Origin: Lachnospiraceae bacterium
GTDB taxonomy: Bacteria; Bacillota; Clostridia; Lachnospirales; Lachnospiraceae
NCBI GenBank assembly: GCA_017622505.1
Contig: JAGAQZ010000038.1
Span: forward strand, 1 to 39,717
DNA length: 39,717 nt
Reading direction: 5' to 3'
Numbering within the stretch: position 1 is the first letter of the stretch; the number at the start of each line of letters is the position of its first letter. The notes under the pieces were generated by a model. The model saw only the letters and a list, made by a program, of their open reading frames with translations. It made no database searches and was not told the origin of the DNA. The position numbers and the translations under genes are program-made. Shown here one piece after another: positions 18,565-27,586 of this stretch.

Positions 18565-19490
18565 AGCGAAAGAAGAAAAGTTCAGTCTGGGGAGTGCTTG
18601 GATTGATTCTGATTATCAGTGTTGCAATGGTTCTGCCACAGGTGATTTTCATTATTCAGGATTACAGGCAGATGACAACGGTTGATGTGATGAGTCGCGA
18701 TACCTATGAAGTACTTGCAACAGATACGGCGTATCCCCGGGATATTAATACAAGGATGAGCAGATTGGCCGGTGTGGGATATGGAAATATTACAATCTCG
18801 CAAATTGCCAACAGTATCGATGTAAACGAATTGAATGAGATGCTGGACGGTGTGAAAAAACAAGGCTATATGACGAATTTGGCAGAGTTGTTTCCTACCA
18901 CGTTCGGATACATAACAGAGACTATGAATGCAACTGCCCTTGACGTTTGCGACTGTTATATTGTCTACGGGGATGAGTATCACAGCGGTGTGATTCTCAT
19001 GTTCTGGTATATGGAATTTGATTTTCCGGAGTTAAACAGTCGTATGGAATTGTTGGTGGATTCAGAGACAAACACTATTTACTATGTGCGTCTGTGCGAA
19101 AATGATATTAATACGTCTCAGAGCAACGGTTCACTCGTAAGCGGTACGGATTTTTATTATGATTCCAAAACCGTTAATGCGGAATTGATGTATATGGAGC
19201 CGGAAATCAAGGCCGTGGCAGAGATGCAACCGTCACAGGTGAGTGATTATTACAGCAGTTACTATGGAATTTATATGCCGGATTCGGAACTTCTGTCCTT
19301 AGCGTCTTCGTCATTTTGGGGCGAGCATACTTCGATCAGTGAGAATTCCTATACCTTGGCCTTTGCGTTGCCTTATAGTGCAGGCGGGGAACGCAGTCTG
19401 TTCTTCCGTTTTCACGCGGAAGTGGGGGAGGAAACGGGGACGGATATATCCATCGGTATTCCGATTATTCGTCAAATGGTACAATCCTAA
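18561..19490 (+). CDS. Membrane-anchored extracytoplasmic protein coupled to the kinase
   Basis: A 309-aa protein of unknown family. It has a basic N terminus (MKRKKKSS) and one hydrophobic segment at ~8-28, then ~280 polar residues likely outside the membrane, rich in Tyr, Ser and acidic residues. The true start is ATG 18561, with AGGAGGA 3-9 nt upstream; a longer frame from 18519 lies inside the kinase gene. The four-base overlap with the kinase stop indicates translational coupling and suggests an accessory part in signal sensing or a target at the cell surface. No catalytic motif was seen. Confidence 0.75.
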   Translation: MKRKKKSSVWGVLGLILIISVAMVLPQVIFIIQDYRQMTTVDVMSRDTYEVLATDTAYPRDINTRMSRLAGVGYGNITISQIANSIDVNELNEMLDGVKKQGYMTNLAELFPTTFGYITETMNATALDVCDCYIVYGDEYHSGVILMFWYMEFDFPELNSRMELLVDSETNTIYYVRLCENDINTSQSNGSLVSGTDFYYDSKTVNAELMYMEPEIKAVAEMQPSQVSDYYSSYYGIYMPDSELLSLASSSFWGEHTSISENSYTLAFALPYSAGGERSLFFRFHAEVGEETGTDISIGIPIIRQMVQS

Positions 19491-19499
19491 AATATGTAT

Positions 19500-19527
19500 T
19501 TTACTTTTCTGATACTTTTGTTATAAT
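19500..19527 (+). promoter_or_regulatory. Promoter of the receiver/hybrid kinase pair
   Basis: Consensus TATAAT at 19522-19527 with TTTACT (19500-19505), a 4/6 match to TTGACA, 16 nt upstream. CTGATAC, the half-motif repeated at 16087-16108, sits in the spacer at 19509-19515. Confidence 0.5.
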
Positions 19528-19582
19528 AGGGTTTAGTGGGGAACGATTTTGATAAATGTTACCCACTGAATCGGGGGAAGAC

Positions 19583-19978
19583 ATGGCAAATACATATACT
19601 TTTTATAAAACCAACAGTGCACATATTTTAATTATTGATGACAACGCATTGGTGTTAAGAAACATGAAGGTCCTTTTGGACGAAAGATATTCCGTATCCG
19701 TGGCTGCGTCTGCAACGCAGGCATATATGGCTATGGAGAAGCGAAAACCGAACCTAATCCTTTTGGATTATGATATGCCTGAAATCAACGGCAGGGATTT
19801 GTATGTTCAGCTTAAGGCAAATGAAGAGTACAAGGATATCCCCATTGTATTTTTAACCAGTGCGGCAGAGGCCGATATAGTTCAGCAGTTGTTAAGCTTA
19901 AGACCGGCAGGTTATATTTTAAAGCCGGTAAATGCCATGAACATGATGGGAGTTATTGAAAATGCACTGAGAGGATAG
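19583..19978 (+). CDS. Single-domain (CheY-like) response regulator
   Basis: A 131-aa protein that is only a receiver domain: acidic pair DD19-20, phosphoacceptor D62 in LLDYDMPEING, T92 in FLTSA and K114 in ILKPV. There is no output domain, so it must act by binding partners or as a phosphate relay. ATG 19583 has GGGGGAAG upstream; the in-frame TTG at 19556 has none. It lies 5 nt upstream of a hybrid kinase gene with its own REC and HPt domains, so the likely relay is kinase REC to HPt to this protein. Confidence 0.9.
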   Translation: MANTYTFYKTNSAHILIIDDNALVLRNMKVLLDERYSVSVAASATQAYMAMEKRKPNLILLDYDMPEINGRDLYVQLKANEEYKDIPIVFLTSAAEADIVQQLLSLRPAGYILKPVNAMNMMGVIENALRG

Positions 19979-19983
19979 TTAAT

Positions 19984-22455
19984 ATGATAATGTGTAAAAC
20001 CCAGATCATATGCTGTATTATCGTATTCTTTATCGCGGTATTTTATTTTGTGTCGGCGAAGGAAAGAACCAGTTCCCATAAGTGGTATTCTGCGCTTTTG
20101 ATTCTTTCTTTTTTTCAGCTGATTATGGACGTGATATCCGTAATTACCGTGAATAATCTTGATACGGTGGAACCATGGATGAATCGCCTGGTGCATCAGG
20201 GTTTTATGGCGCTTATGTTAGCGATTTTTTTTGTTGTATATAAATATATTGAGACTGTAATTATAGAAGAGATTGGTGAGCGGTATCGCAAGATGCGTTT
20301 GGTTTATATTCCGCTTGTCATCTCTTTTTTGTGTATGATTTTTCTGCCCATTTATTATATGGAGACGCCAAAGGGCAACTATTCTTACGGTCCGGGCCCC
20401 ATTAATATTTATATCAGTATTGCAATTTATGTAGTGCTGATTATTGTGATGCTGATTCGGTACGGACGCCTTCTTCCGAAAAGAAAAAGCCGTGCCATGC
20501 TGGTAGTAATGCTGAGCGAGGCTTTGATTGCGGGTTATCAGGCATTTGTTCCTACGGCATTGATTTCATGCCTTGGCATTACCCTGCTTAATTTAAGTTT
20601 TTATCTAATGGTTGAGAATCCCGATGCAATCCTTGTGGATTTGCTGAAAAAGGAGACCAGACGCGCAGACATTGCCAATCGCGCCAAAACGGACTTCCTT
20701 GCAAATATGTCCCATGAAATCCGTACTCCCATTAACTCTATGGTGGGTATGACAGAGATGATTCTTAGGGAAGATGACCCGGTCAAGGTGAAGGAATATG
20801 CATCTGATGTGCAGAGTGCGACAAAGTCGCTTTTAACCATCATCAATGAAATTTTGGATATAACCAAGATTGAGGCAGGTAAAATGGCCATTGTGCCGGT
20901 GGAATACAGCTTCAGCACCATGCTGGATGAAGTTACGGGCATGATGGATTTTAAGGCAAAAGAGAAGAATCTGGACTTTTATGTAGAAATTGACCAGGAG
21001 ATTCCGGACAAGCTATACGGCGATGACATTCATATTAAGCAGGTGCTTGTGAATTTGCTTGGCAATGCTTTCAAATATACGGCGGAAGGCTGTGTTTCCA
21101 TGCGTGTCAGTTTGTTGTCGGAAAGCAATGAGCAACAGGTTAAAATTCTTTTTGAAGTAAAAGATACGGGGCAGGGAATTAAGCAGGAAGACATTGACCG
21201 TATTATGATTCCCTATGAGCGTATTGACGTAAACAAAAACCGTAATATTGAGGGTAGCGGTTTGGGACTTCCCATTACTTTCCGCTTGCTTGCCGAGATG
21301 GGCAGTAAAATGAAGGTGGACAGCGAATACGGCAAGGGTTCAGTCTTTTCTTTCGTATTGCAACAGGGCGTTGTTGACCCTGCAATGATTAAAGAAGTGA
21401 AAAAGAACGCCGACAAAGAACAGCCGGAAGATTATAAGTATGTGCCCATGTTTGAGGCACCGGGAGCCCGTGTTCTTGTGGTAGATGACAATATGATGAA
21501 CCGTAAGGTGTTTAAGGCGCTTTTATCCAAGACCAAGATACAGGTGGATGAGGCGTCAAGCGGTAAAGAGTGTCTTCTTATGGTTCGCGAGAAGTATTAC
21601 GACATCATTTTTATGGACCATATGATGCCTGAGATGGACGGTTTGGAAACGTATCAGGCGATGAAAGAGATGGAAGATTATCCTTGTAAAAAGACGCCTG
21701 TGGTGGTGGTTACCGCCAATGCGGTTATCGGTTCCAAGGACCGATACATTATTAAAGAGGGATTCCGCGCATACCTTTCCAAGCCCCTTGATTATCACAA
21801 GCTGGAGAAGGTAATTAAAAATCTTTTGAAGAAAGATTTGATTCAGTCGGTGGAAGAGGTTGAAGAAGTAAAAGAAACAGAAGAAGAACTGCCGATTGTT
21901 AACGGTCTTGACTGGGGATATGCCGAGAAGCATTTTAACAGTAGGGAAGATATGCTTCAGACGCTGGCCTTTTTCAGAACGTCGCTGGAAGCAGATGCGG
22001 CGGAATTGCAGAGTCTGTATGAGAGAATCGAAGAACCGGATGGTTTTAAAAATTACTGCACCAAGATTCACAGTATGAAGAACTCAGCAGCTACGGTGGG
22101 AATCATTCCGCTGGCAGGAACCGCTAAAGTGATGGAAGATGCGGCAAGAAGTAATCAAAGAGCGCCCATCGATGCCATGATGCCTATTTTTACGGAGAAG
22201 TGGTTGTCTTACAAAGAGATGCTGAAAGACTTCGACGGAAGTGACGCGGACGGTGCGGAAGAAGTAGACACCGTAAAATGGCAGGCGTTAGTGGACCAAA
22301 TCCGCAAAGCGGCCGAGGATATGGATATTTCGGCATTGGACGATTTGGCAGCAGAATTAAGCGGCTATAAGGTTCCGCAGGAATTGGAAGAGAAGATGCA
22401 AAGCATTCAGGCGGCGATTGTGCGCTTTGATGTGGAGTATCTGATGAAGATATAA
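19984..22455 (+). CDS. Hybrid histidine kinase: 7-TM sensor, HisKA-HATPase-REC-HPt
   Basis: An 823-aa phosphorelay kinase. The N terminus (1-210) has about seven hydrophobic segments with short loops, i.e. the sensor is in or near the membrane. HisKA follows with H244 in NMSHEIRTP, HATPase with NLLGNAFKYT (~357-366), DTGQG (~394) and GSGLGLP (~424-430), a receiver (~495-615) with D545 in FMDHMMPEMDG and K600, and an HPt domain (~645-745) with H696 in KIHSMKNSAATVG. No PAS domain is seen. It is of the tripartite ArcB/BarA plan but with a polytopic sensor. The 5-nt gap to the lone receiver makes that protein its probable final acceptor. Confidence 0.93.
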   Translation: MIMCKTQIICCIIVFFIAVFYFVSAKERTSSHKWYSALLILSFFQLIMDVISVITVNNLDTVEPWMNRLVHQGFMALMLAIFFVVYKYIETVIIEEIGERYRKMRLVYIPLVISFLCMIFLPIYYMETPKGNYSYGPGPINIYISIAIYVVLIIVMLIRYGRLLPKRKSRAMLVVMLSEALIAGYQAFVPTALISCLGITLLNLSFYLMVENPDAILVDLLKKETRRADIANRAKTDFLANMSHEIRTPINSMVGMTEMILREDDPVKVKEYASDVQSATKSLLTIINEILDITKIEAGKMAIVPVEYSFSTMLDEVTGMMDFKAKEKNLDFYVEIDQEIPDKLYGDDIHIKQVLVNLLGNAFKYTAEGCVSMRVSLLSESNEQQVKILFEVKDTGQGIKQEDIDRIMIPYERIDVNKNRNIEGSGLGLPITFRLLAEMGSKMKVDSEYGKGSVFSFVLQQGVVDPAMIKEVKKNADKEQPEDYKYVPMFEAPGARVLVVDDNMMNRKVFKALLSKTKIQVDEASSGKECLLMVREKYYDIIFMDHMMPEMDGLETYQAMKEMEDYPCKKTPVVVVTANAVIGSKDRYIIKEGFRAYLSKPLDYHKLEKVIKNLLKKDLIQSVEEVEEVKETEEELPIVNGLDWGYAEKHFNSREDMLQTLAFFRTSLEADAAELQSLYERIEEPDGFKNYCTKIHSMKNSAATVGIIPLAGTAKVMEDAARSNQRAPIDAMMPIFTEKWLSYKEMLKDFDGSDADGAEEVDTVKWQALVDQIRKAAEDMDISALDDLAAELSGYKVPQELEEKMQSIQAAIVRFDVEYLMKI

Positions 22456-22465
22456 AAATGTATAG

Positions 22466-22516
22466 AAAACTCCCACGGATAAACCGGTAAAACGGCTTAT
22501 TTAGGGAGTTTTTTAT
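22466..22516 (+). terminator. Terminator after hybrid kinase
   Basis: AAAACTCCC (22466-22474) pairs with GGGAGTTTT (22504-22512) and the T-run continues to about 22514. The loop holds a small CCG/CGG pairing. Confidence 0.85.
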
Positions 22517-22625
22517 AATTATTTTAGAAAGTCGTAATTTTCTTTATAAAAATATAATTTGATTTATACTACGGATTGCGGTTAAACTGTTATATGGAGA
22601 AAAACAACGGCAAGGAGTAGTATAA

Positions 22626-23504
22626 ATGGCAAATTTTGAGATTTTTACGGATTCGTCCTGTGATCTTCCCAAAGCGGTGGTTGAGCAGTTTGACTTAAAG
22701 GTAATGCAGTTGGAGGTTATTATTGATGATAAGCCTCCTGTGTTGAATAGAGACATTGACATTAAAGATTTTTATGATCAGTTAAGAAACGGAGCCAATG
22801 CCAAAACTTCAGCAGTTACATTAGGACATTTTGAAGAGAATATGACTGCGGTGCTGGAAGCGGGCAAGGATATTTTATATTTGGGATTCTCATCAGGACT
22901 TTCTGTTACATATAACAACGGTGCTTTGGTGCTTGAAGAATTAAAAGAGAAGTATCCCGAGAGAACGATTCTTTATACTGATACTTTATGTGGTTCAATA
23001 GGACAGGGTCTTGTGGTATATTATGCTGCGAAGCTTCGTGAAGAAGGCAAGAGTATTGAAGAAACGTTGGAAGCGGTGGTTGCAATGAAAGATCGCGTGC
23101 ATCATCACGTAACCGTAAATGACTTGTTCTTCTTAAAGCGCGGCGGACGTATCAGTGCGGCATCTGCGGTTGCAGGTACGGTTCTGCAGTTTAAGCCCAT
23201 CATCATTGTGGATGAGAATGGTAAACTTTCTAACATCGGTAAGGTAAGAGGCCGTAAGACTTCCATCAATGAATTATTTAGTATGTTAAAGAAGGTTCAG
23301 AAGTTTGAAGAATTGCCCTATGTATTTATTTCCCACAGTGATTGTCTTGATGACGTCAATCATCTTGCGGATATGATTAAGGCTGAATTCCCCAACACCG
23401 AAATTCTAATCGGCGATATCGGCCCTGTAATCGGTGCTCACACCGGCCCCGGCGCAATTGCCCTTTGCCATTTGGGAACCACAACCAAGGGTGTGTTGGA
23501 GTAA
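22626..23504 (+). CDS. DegV family fatty-acid-binding protein
   Basis: A 292-aa DegV-family protein. DegV/FakB proteins bind a fatty acid and present it to the FakA kinase for phospholipid synthesis. The opening FTDSSCDLP, the TSAVTLGHF motif, SSGLSVTYN and the DTLCGSIGQG and HTGPGAIA blocks are all typical. ATG 22626 follows AAGGAG. It has its own terminator. The next gene on the opposite strand, plsY, also belongs to phospholipid synthesis; the two are convergent, so this is proximity and not an operon. No fakA is in the window. Confidence 0.93.
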   Translation: MANFEIFTDSSCDLPKAVVEQFDLKVMQLEVIIDDKPPVLNRDIDIKDFYDQLRNGANAKTSAVTLGHFEENMTAVLEAGKDILYLGFSSGLSVTYNNGALVLEELKEKYPERTILYTDTLCGSIGQGLVVYYAAKLREEGKSIEETLEAVVAMKDRVHHHVTVNDLFFLKRGGRISAASAVAGTVLQFKPIIIVDENGKLSNIGKVRGRKTSINELFSMLKKVQKFEELPYVFISHSDCLDDVNHLADMIKAEFPNTEILIGDIGPVIGAHTGPGAIALCHLGTTTKGVLE

Positions 23505-23533
23505 ATTAATTACATAGAAATACGAATAAAAAT

Positions 23534-23579
23534 AACGTCTCAGCGAAGGGTAATGCTACCGCGTAACTGAGACGTTTTT
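23534..23579. terminator. Terminator between degV and plsY, probably bidirectional
   Basis: AACGTCTCAG (23534-23543) pairs with CTGAGACGTT (23567-23576), ending in TTTTT on the + strand. On the - strand the reverse arm is followed by a mixed T/A stretch, so it may also serve plsY. Confidence 0.85.
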
Positions 23580-23623
23580 GTATTGTGTTACAGGTTTAAT
23601 AGTGTCATTTTTTACATCATATT

Positions 23624-24244
23624 TTACGATGCCTTCTTTTTCTTAAAAGAGGCCCTCAAGCCAAGTTCTTCTTTCTTAATCATACGCTTGATGTTCTCAA
23701 AATGCTTCACAATGATAATCAGCGAAGCAATAACCGGTATGAGAAACGCCCATTTGATAGGGCACATAAAGAATAACCAAACCGGGAACGTGGTTACCGT
23801 TGTAAAAGTCGCCAGCGCGATGTAATCGGTAATCAGCGTGATTAAAATAATGCCGATGCCCATAATGATAAAGAAGCGCCAGTCAAGTCCCAACATAATG
23901 CCTACGTAGGTTGCAAAACCCTTGCCGCCCTTGCCCTTGAGATAAAAGGGGAAGATGTGTCCGAGAACAGCTGCTGTCGCCACGCAGAAGGGAAGGTAAC
24001 TGTATTCCGAAAAAATCCACTTGGCAAGCAAAACTACGATGGTTCCTTTTAAAATATCACAAACGCCTACGATTAAACCATATTTCCAACCCATTAAAAG
24101 GGTGGTATTGGAGGCACCCAAATTTTTGGAACCGCCGGCGCGCAAGTCCTTATTTTTGATTTTGGAAACAATCAGGGAAGTACTGATGCTACCCACCATG
24201 TAAGCAATGAGAACGCCTACGATATAAACGATGTAAATCTTCAT
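23624..24244 (-). CDS. plsY: Acyl-phosphate:glycerol-3-phosphate acyltransferase PlsY
   Basis: A 206-aa integral membrane enzyme that transfers an acyl group from acyl-phosphate to glycerol-3-phosphate, the first step of phospholipid synthesis in most Gram-positives. Five or so TM segments and the family blocks are present: GSISTSLIVSK, RAGGSKNLGASN (the RGxGSxNxGATN motif), GHIFPFYLKGKGGKG and its glycine-rich continuation. I start it at ATG 24244, which has GGAGGA 6-7 nt upstream; the longer frame to 24469 adds a non-homologous extension that overlaps the divergent transporter gene. The spacer to that gene is about 120 bp and must hold both promoters. Confidence 0.93.
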   Translation of the reverse strand: MKIYIVYIVGVLIAYMVGSISTSLIVSKIKNKDLRAGGSKNLGASNTTLLMGWKYGLIVGVCDILKGTIVVLLAKWIFSEYSYLPFCVATAAVLGHIFPFYLKGKGGKGFATYVGIMLGLDWRFFIIMGIGIILITLITDYIALATFTTVTTFPVWLFFMCPIKWAFLIPVIASLIIIVKHFENIKRMIKKEELGLRASFKKKKAS

Positions 24245-24364
24245 TTTTCCTCCGTAAGGCCCATTTCTTAAAAAAACATAAAATGGACAAAAAAGTTTCT
24301 TTTTTCCTTCTTTTATGGTACTCTTTTTTATAGAAAAACGCAATGTTTTTTGACGGAGGTTGAT

Positions 24365-25663
24365 ATGAAACTCAATTACAGGAGAACGATTCTGACAGGC
24401 CTTGCTTTTATGGCAATTTATTCTTTCTGGCAGACCTATGACAATATTGTGCCGTTGATTCTGAAACACAGCTTTGGAATGAATGAAATCATCACAGGTG
24501 CAGTGATGGCAGCCGATAATGTATTGGCGCTGTTTTTGTTGCCCTTGTTCGGTACGCTGTCTGATAAGGTTGATACTAAATGGGGCAAGAGAAAGCCTTT
24601 TATCTTAATCGGTACTGCCCTTACTGTGGTAGCAATTGCTTTTATGCCTATTGGTGATAATGCAAGAAATCTTCCGTTGTTTTTGATTTCTACGGGGCTG
24701 GTTTTGCTTTTTATGGCATTCTTCCGTTCGCCGGCGGTGGCACTGATGCCTGATGTGACGCCGAGACCTTTGCGTAGTAAGGGTAACGCCATTATTAATT
24801 TGATGGGTACCGTGGGTGCCATTTATGCCCTTTTGATGACAGGACTTGTGGTTGGAGACGGTAAAACACCGGATTACACGGCGCTGTTCTGGTCAGTTAT
24901 TATTTTTATGGTTATCAGCATTTGTGTGATGATGCTTACCGTAAATGAGAAGAAGTGGGGCAATGAAGCCCGCGAGCTTGAGAAGGCTCATCCCGAGCTT
25001 ATGCAGGATGCGGAGGAAGAAGCACCGGCAGAGGGCGTGAAAAGAAAACTTAGCGGCCCGAAAAAGAAGAGCCTTATCTTTCTTCTTCTGTCCGTAGCAT
25101 TCTGGTATATGGCGTATAACGCGGTTACAAGTGCATTTTCGCGTTATGCGACGGAAGTTTGGGCGCTGGAGAACGGCGGTTATGCGGATTGCCTGATGGT
25201 GGCAACGGTTGCGGCGGTGATAAGCTACATTCCCCTGGGATTCCTTGCAAGTAAAATCGGCCGTAAGAAGAGTATCCTTATGGGTATTGTGGGCCTGTTT
25301 ATCGGGTTCTTTTATGTCGGTTTCTTTATGCAGTATCATTTTATGATTAATTTAGGATTTGTGCTTATAGGCGTGTCCTGGGGTGCGATTAATGTCAACT
25401 CTTTCCCTATGGTTGTAGAGATTGCAAACGACGGCGATGTAGGAAAGTATACAGGATATTATTATGTATTCTCTATGGCGGCACAGATTTTAACACCGGT
25501 GTTGTCGGGTATCCTTCTGCAGAAGGTAAGCTACATTACCTTGTTCCCCTACGCCTGCGTTTTCTCAGTGCTTGCGTTCTTGACAATGATGATGGTAAAA
25601 CACGGCGATACAAGACCGGTTGCAAAGAAATCCGTATTGGAAAATTTCGATATTGATGACTAA
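24365..25663 (+). CDS. MFS sugar transporter, GPH/SLC45-like
   Basis: A 432-aa transporter with about 12 TM segments. The loop 2-3 motif LFGTLSDKVDTKWGKRKPFILIG and the phrase NSFPMVVEIANDG in the second half match the glycoside-cation symporter (GPH) and SLC45/sucrose-porter branch of the major facilitator superfamily. The likely job is uptake of a sugar or glycoside driven by a cation gradient. ATG 24365 follows GGAGG. It lies 148 bp upstream of the GH5 cellulase gene on the same strand, so uptake of cellobiose or short glucans is a reasonable guess, not shown by the sequence. Confidence 0.85.
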   Translation: MKLNYRRTILTGLAFMAIYSFWQTYDNIVPLILKHSFGMNEIITGAVMAADNVLALFLLPLFGTLSDKVDTKWGKRKPFILIGTALTVVAIAFMPIGDNARNLPLFLISTGLVLLFMAFFRSPAVALMPDVTPRPLRSKGNAIINLMGTVGAIYALLMTGLVVGDGKTPDYTALFWSVIIFMVISICVMMLTVNEKKWGNEARELEKAHPELMQDAEEEAPAEGVKRKLSGPKKKSLIFLLLSVAFWYMAYNAVTSAFSRYATEVWALENGGYADCLMVATVAAVISYIPLGFLASKIGRKKSILMGIVGLFIGFFYVGFFMQYHFMINLGFVLIGVSWGAINVNSFPMVVEIANDGDVGKYTGYYYVFSMAAQILTPVLSGILLQKVSYITLFPYACVFSVLAFLTMMMVKHGDTRPVAKKSVLENFDIDD

Positions 25664-25811
25664 AGGGCACTTGTGGGAAGTGTTTAGTTGTGATACACTT
25701 TAAAATACTTGCGGTGTTTTATAATGTGTGAAATGTGGAAAAACCGTAAAATGAAAGCGGTTTGTAGCAGCAGGGCAAGCGAAGTATTTTATGAATATAT
25801 ATGAGGATAAA

Positions 25812-27455
25812 ATGAAAAAATCAGTTAAATTTGGGGTAATAACAATCATAGCGGTAGCAATGTTTGCGTTGATTGCATGTAAAAGCGCAACCGGCGTTGC
25901 AGAGATTATTTCGGGCGATGACTCCGGTGCATCGGAGGTTGTAAGCGAAGAGAACAGCGCTTCGGAAGTGACATCGGAAACGGATTCAGAAGAAAAGGAA
26001 GATTCTGAGGAAGCAAGTTCGGAAGAAGAACCTGTGGCGGAAGACGGTACACCTTTTGAAATGCACGGGGCATTGAAGGTAGAAGGTACCAATATCGTGG
26101 ATGCAAACGGCGAACCTTTCCAGATTGCGGGTGTAAGTACCCACGGTCTTGCCTGGTTTCCTGATTATGTGAATAAGGATGCGTTCCTTTCCATTCGCGA
26201 TGACTGGGGCGCAAATACCATTCGTCTTGCCATGTATACGGCTGAAAACGGCGGATACTGCGAAGGTGGTAATAAGGACCAGTTGAAGGCACTTGTAAAA
26301 GACGGTGTAAAATATGCCACGGAATTGGGCATGTATGTGATTGTGGACTGGCATATTCTTCACGATTTGGATCCGAACAAATATAAAAGCGATTCCATTG
26401 CATTCTTTGATGAAATGTCTAAGGAATTTAAAGATCAGGACAATGTTATTTACGAAATCTGTAACGAACCTAACGGCGGTACAAGCTGGAGTCAGGTCAA
26501 AAGCTATGCTTTGGAAGTGATTCCCGTAATCCGTGCCAATGACCCGGATGCGATTATTATTGTAGGTACTCCTAACTGGTGTCAGTATGTGGATGATGCG
26601 GCAAACGACCCTATCACGGAATATGATAATATTGTGTATGCGGTTCACTTTTATGCAGAGACACATCGTGATGATATCCGTAACAGAATGACCACGGCGA
26701 TTAACAAAGGAATCCCTGTTATTATTTCAGAGTTCAGTATTTGTGATGCTTCCGGTAACGGACGAAACAATATCGACCAGGCAAATGTTTGGATTGATTT
26801 ATTGGATCAGAACAATGTAGGTTTCGTGGCATGGAACTTATCCAATAAGGCAGAATCGTCTTCGTTGATTTCCAGCGGTTGCCAGAAGAAATCCGGCTGG
26901 ACTTATGATGAGTTGTCAGAGTCCGGTAAGTGGTATATAGGTGTATTAAACGAGCATTCCGACCACGGCGCTGGCTTGTTAAACGGCCAGGCACCGGCCA
27001 CATCGGGCAATAACGGTAACGGAAACAACAATACCGGCAATAATGCAAATGCCGGCAATAACCAGGCAAATAACAATCAGTCTAACAATAATCAAGCGAA
27101 CAATAGCCAGCAGACTACGTTACCTAGCGGAAGCGGTAGCGGCAATAACTTATATGCCAGTGTGACAGCAGCAAACAGCTGGAGTAGCGGTGATAAGCAG
27201 TGTACGCAGTTGAATCTTACCATTGAGAATAAGGGAACTTCTGCCGTAAGCGGCTGGACCGTGGAAATTGATTTGGGTCAGTCGGCAACCATTGACCAGA
27301 TTTGGTGTGCGGTTGGTAAGGTAGAAGGCAATAAGCTGATTATTACGCCGGAATCTTTTAACGGCACCATTGACAGCGGTAAGACTGTTTCGGACATCGG
27401 TTTGATTGTATCGACTTCAGGACAGGTGAATTCCACAAGCGTATCGGTGAGATAG
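25812..27455 (+). CDS. Lipoprotein GH5 endoglucanase with CBM2-like domain
   Basis: A 547-aa exported cellulase. A lipoprotein signal ends in LIAC with C23 as the anchor; an acidic Ser/Glu-rich spacer covers ~35-80. The GH5 catalytic domain (~85-385) resembles subfamily 2 and has the acid/base E219 in ICNEPNG and the nucleophile E307 in PVIISEFS, with HGLAWFPDYVN early in the domain. An Asn/Gly/Gln-rich linker covers ~395-445, and a CBM2-like cellulose-binding domain (~447-547) has WSSG, NKGTSAVSGWTV and FNGTIDSG. ATG 25812 has GAGG 5 nt upstream; the ATG at 25791 is unlikely. The enzyme should be tethered to the outer face of the cell membrane and cut beta-1,4-glucan. The linker DNA is a low-complexity AAY-rich tract. 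Confidence 0.93.
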   Translation: MKKSVKFGVITIIAVAMFALIACKSATGVAEIISGDDSGASEVVSEENSASEVTSETDSEEKEDSEEASSEEEPVAEDGTPFEMHGALKVEGTNIVDANGEPFQIAGVSTHGLAWFPDYVNKDAFLSIRDDWGANTIRLAMYTAENGGYCEGGNKDQLKALVKDGVKYATELGMYVIVDWHILHDLDPNKYKSDSIAFFDEMSKEFKDQDNVIYEICNEPNGGTSWSQVKSYALEVIPVIRANDPDAIIIVGTPNWCQYVDDAANDPITEYDNIVYAVHFYAETHRDDIRNRMTTAINKGIPVIISEFSICDASGNGRNNIDQANVWIDLLDQNNVGFVAWNLSNKAESSSLISSGCQKKSGWTYDELSESGKWYIGVLNEHSDHGAGLLNGQAPATSGNNGNGNNNTGNNANAGNNQANNNQSNNNQANNSQQTTLPSGSGSGNNLYASVTAANSWSSGDKQCTQLNLTIENKGTSAVSGWTVEIDLGQSATIDQIWCAVGKVEGNKLIITPESFNGTIDSGKTVSDIGLIVSTSGQVNSTSVSVR

Positions 27456-27511
27456 GAAAGATGCATATAGATAGTGTAATGTACAATTTTACATATCTTT
27501 TATAGAAAGAA

Positions 27512-27545
27512 AGGCAATCCGTTTTATACGGATTGCCTGTTTTGA
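27512..27545. terminator. Bidirectional terminator between cellulase and dtxR-like gene
   Basis: AGGCAATCCGT (27512-27522) pairs with ACGGATTGCCT (27528-27538) around a short loop, followed by GTTTTGATTTT on the + strand and by TTCTTTCT on the - strand. It serves two convergent genes. Confidence 0.85.
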
Positions 27546-27586
27546 TTTTATTCCTATTAAAATTTAAAAAAAGTTTTAACGCCGGT

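Noticed and set aside
24245-24469. N-terminal extension of PlsY to 281 aa
   Set aside because: The extension is not PlsY-like, overlaps the divergent transporter gene, and ATG 24244 has a strong ribosome site.
25700-26666. Long - strand frames opposite the cellulase gene
   Set aside because: Shadow frames of a well-supported GH5 gene; composition reflects the complementary strand.
26990-27140. AAY-rich tract in the cellulase gene as a possible tandem repeat or CRISPR-like array
   Set aside because: It encodes the Asn/Gly/Gln-rich linker; there are no regular repeats with unique spacers.
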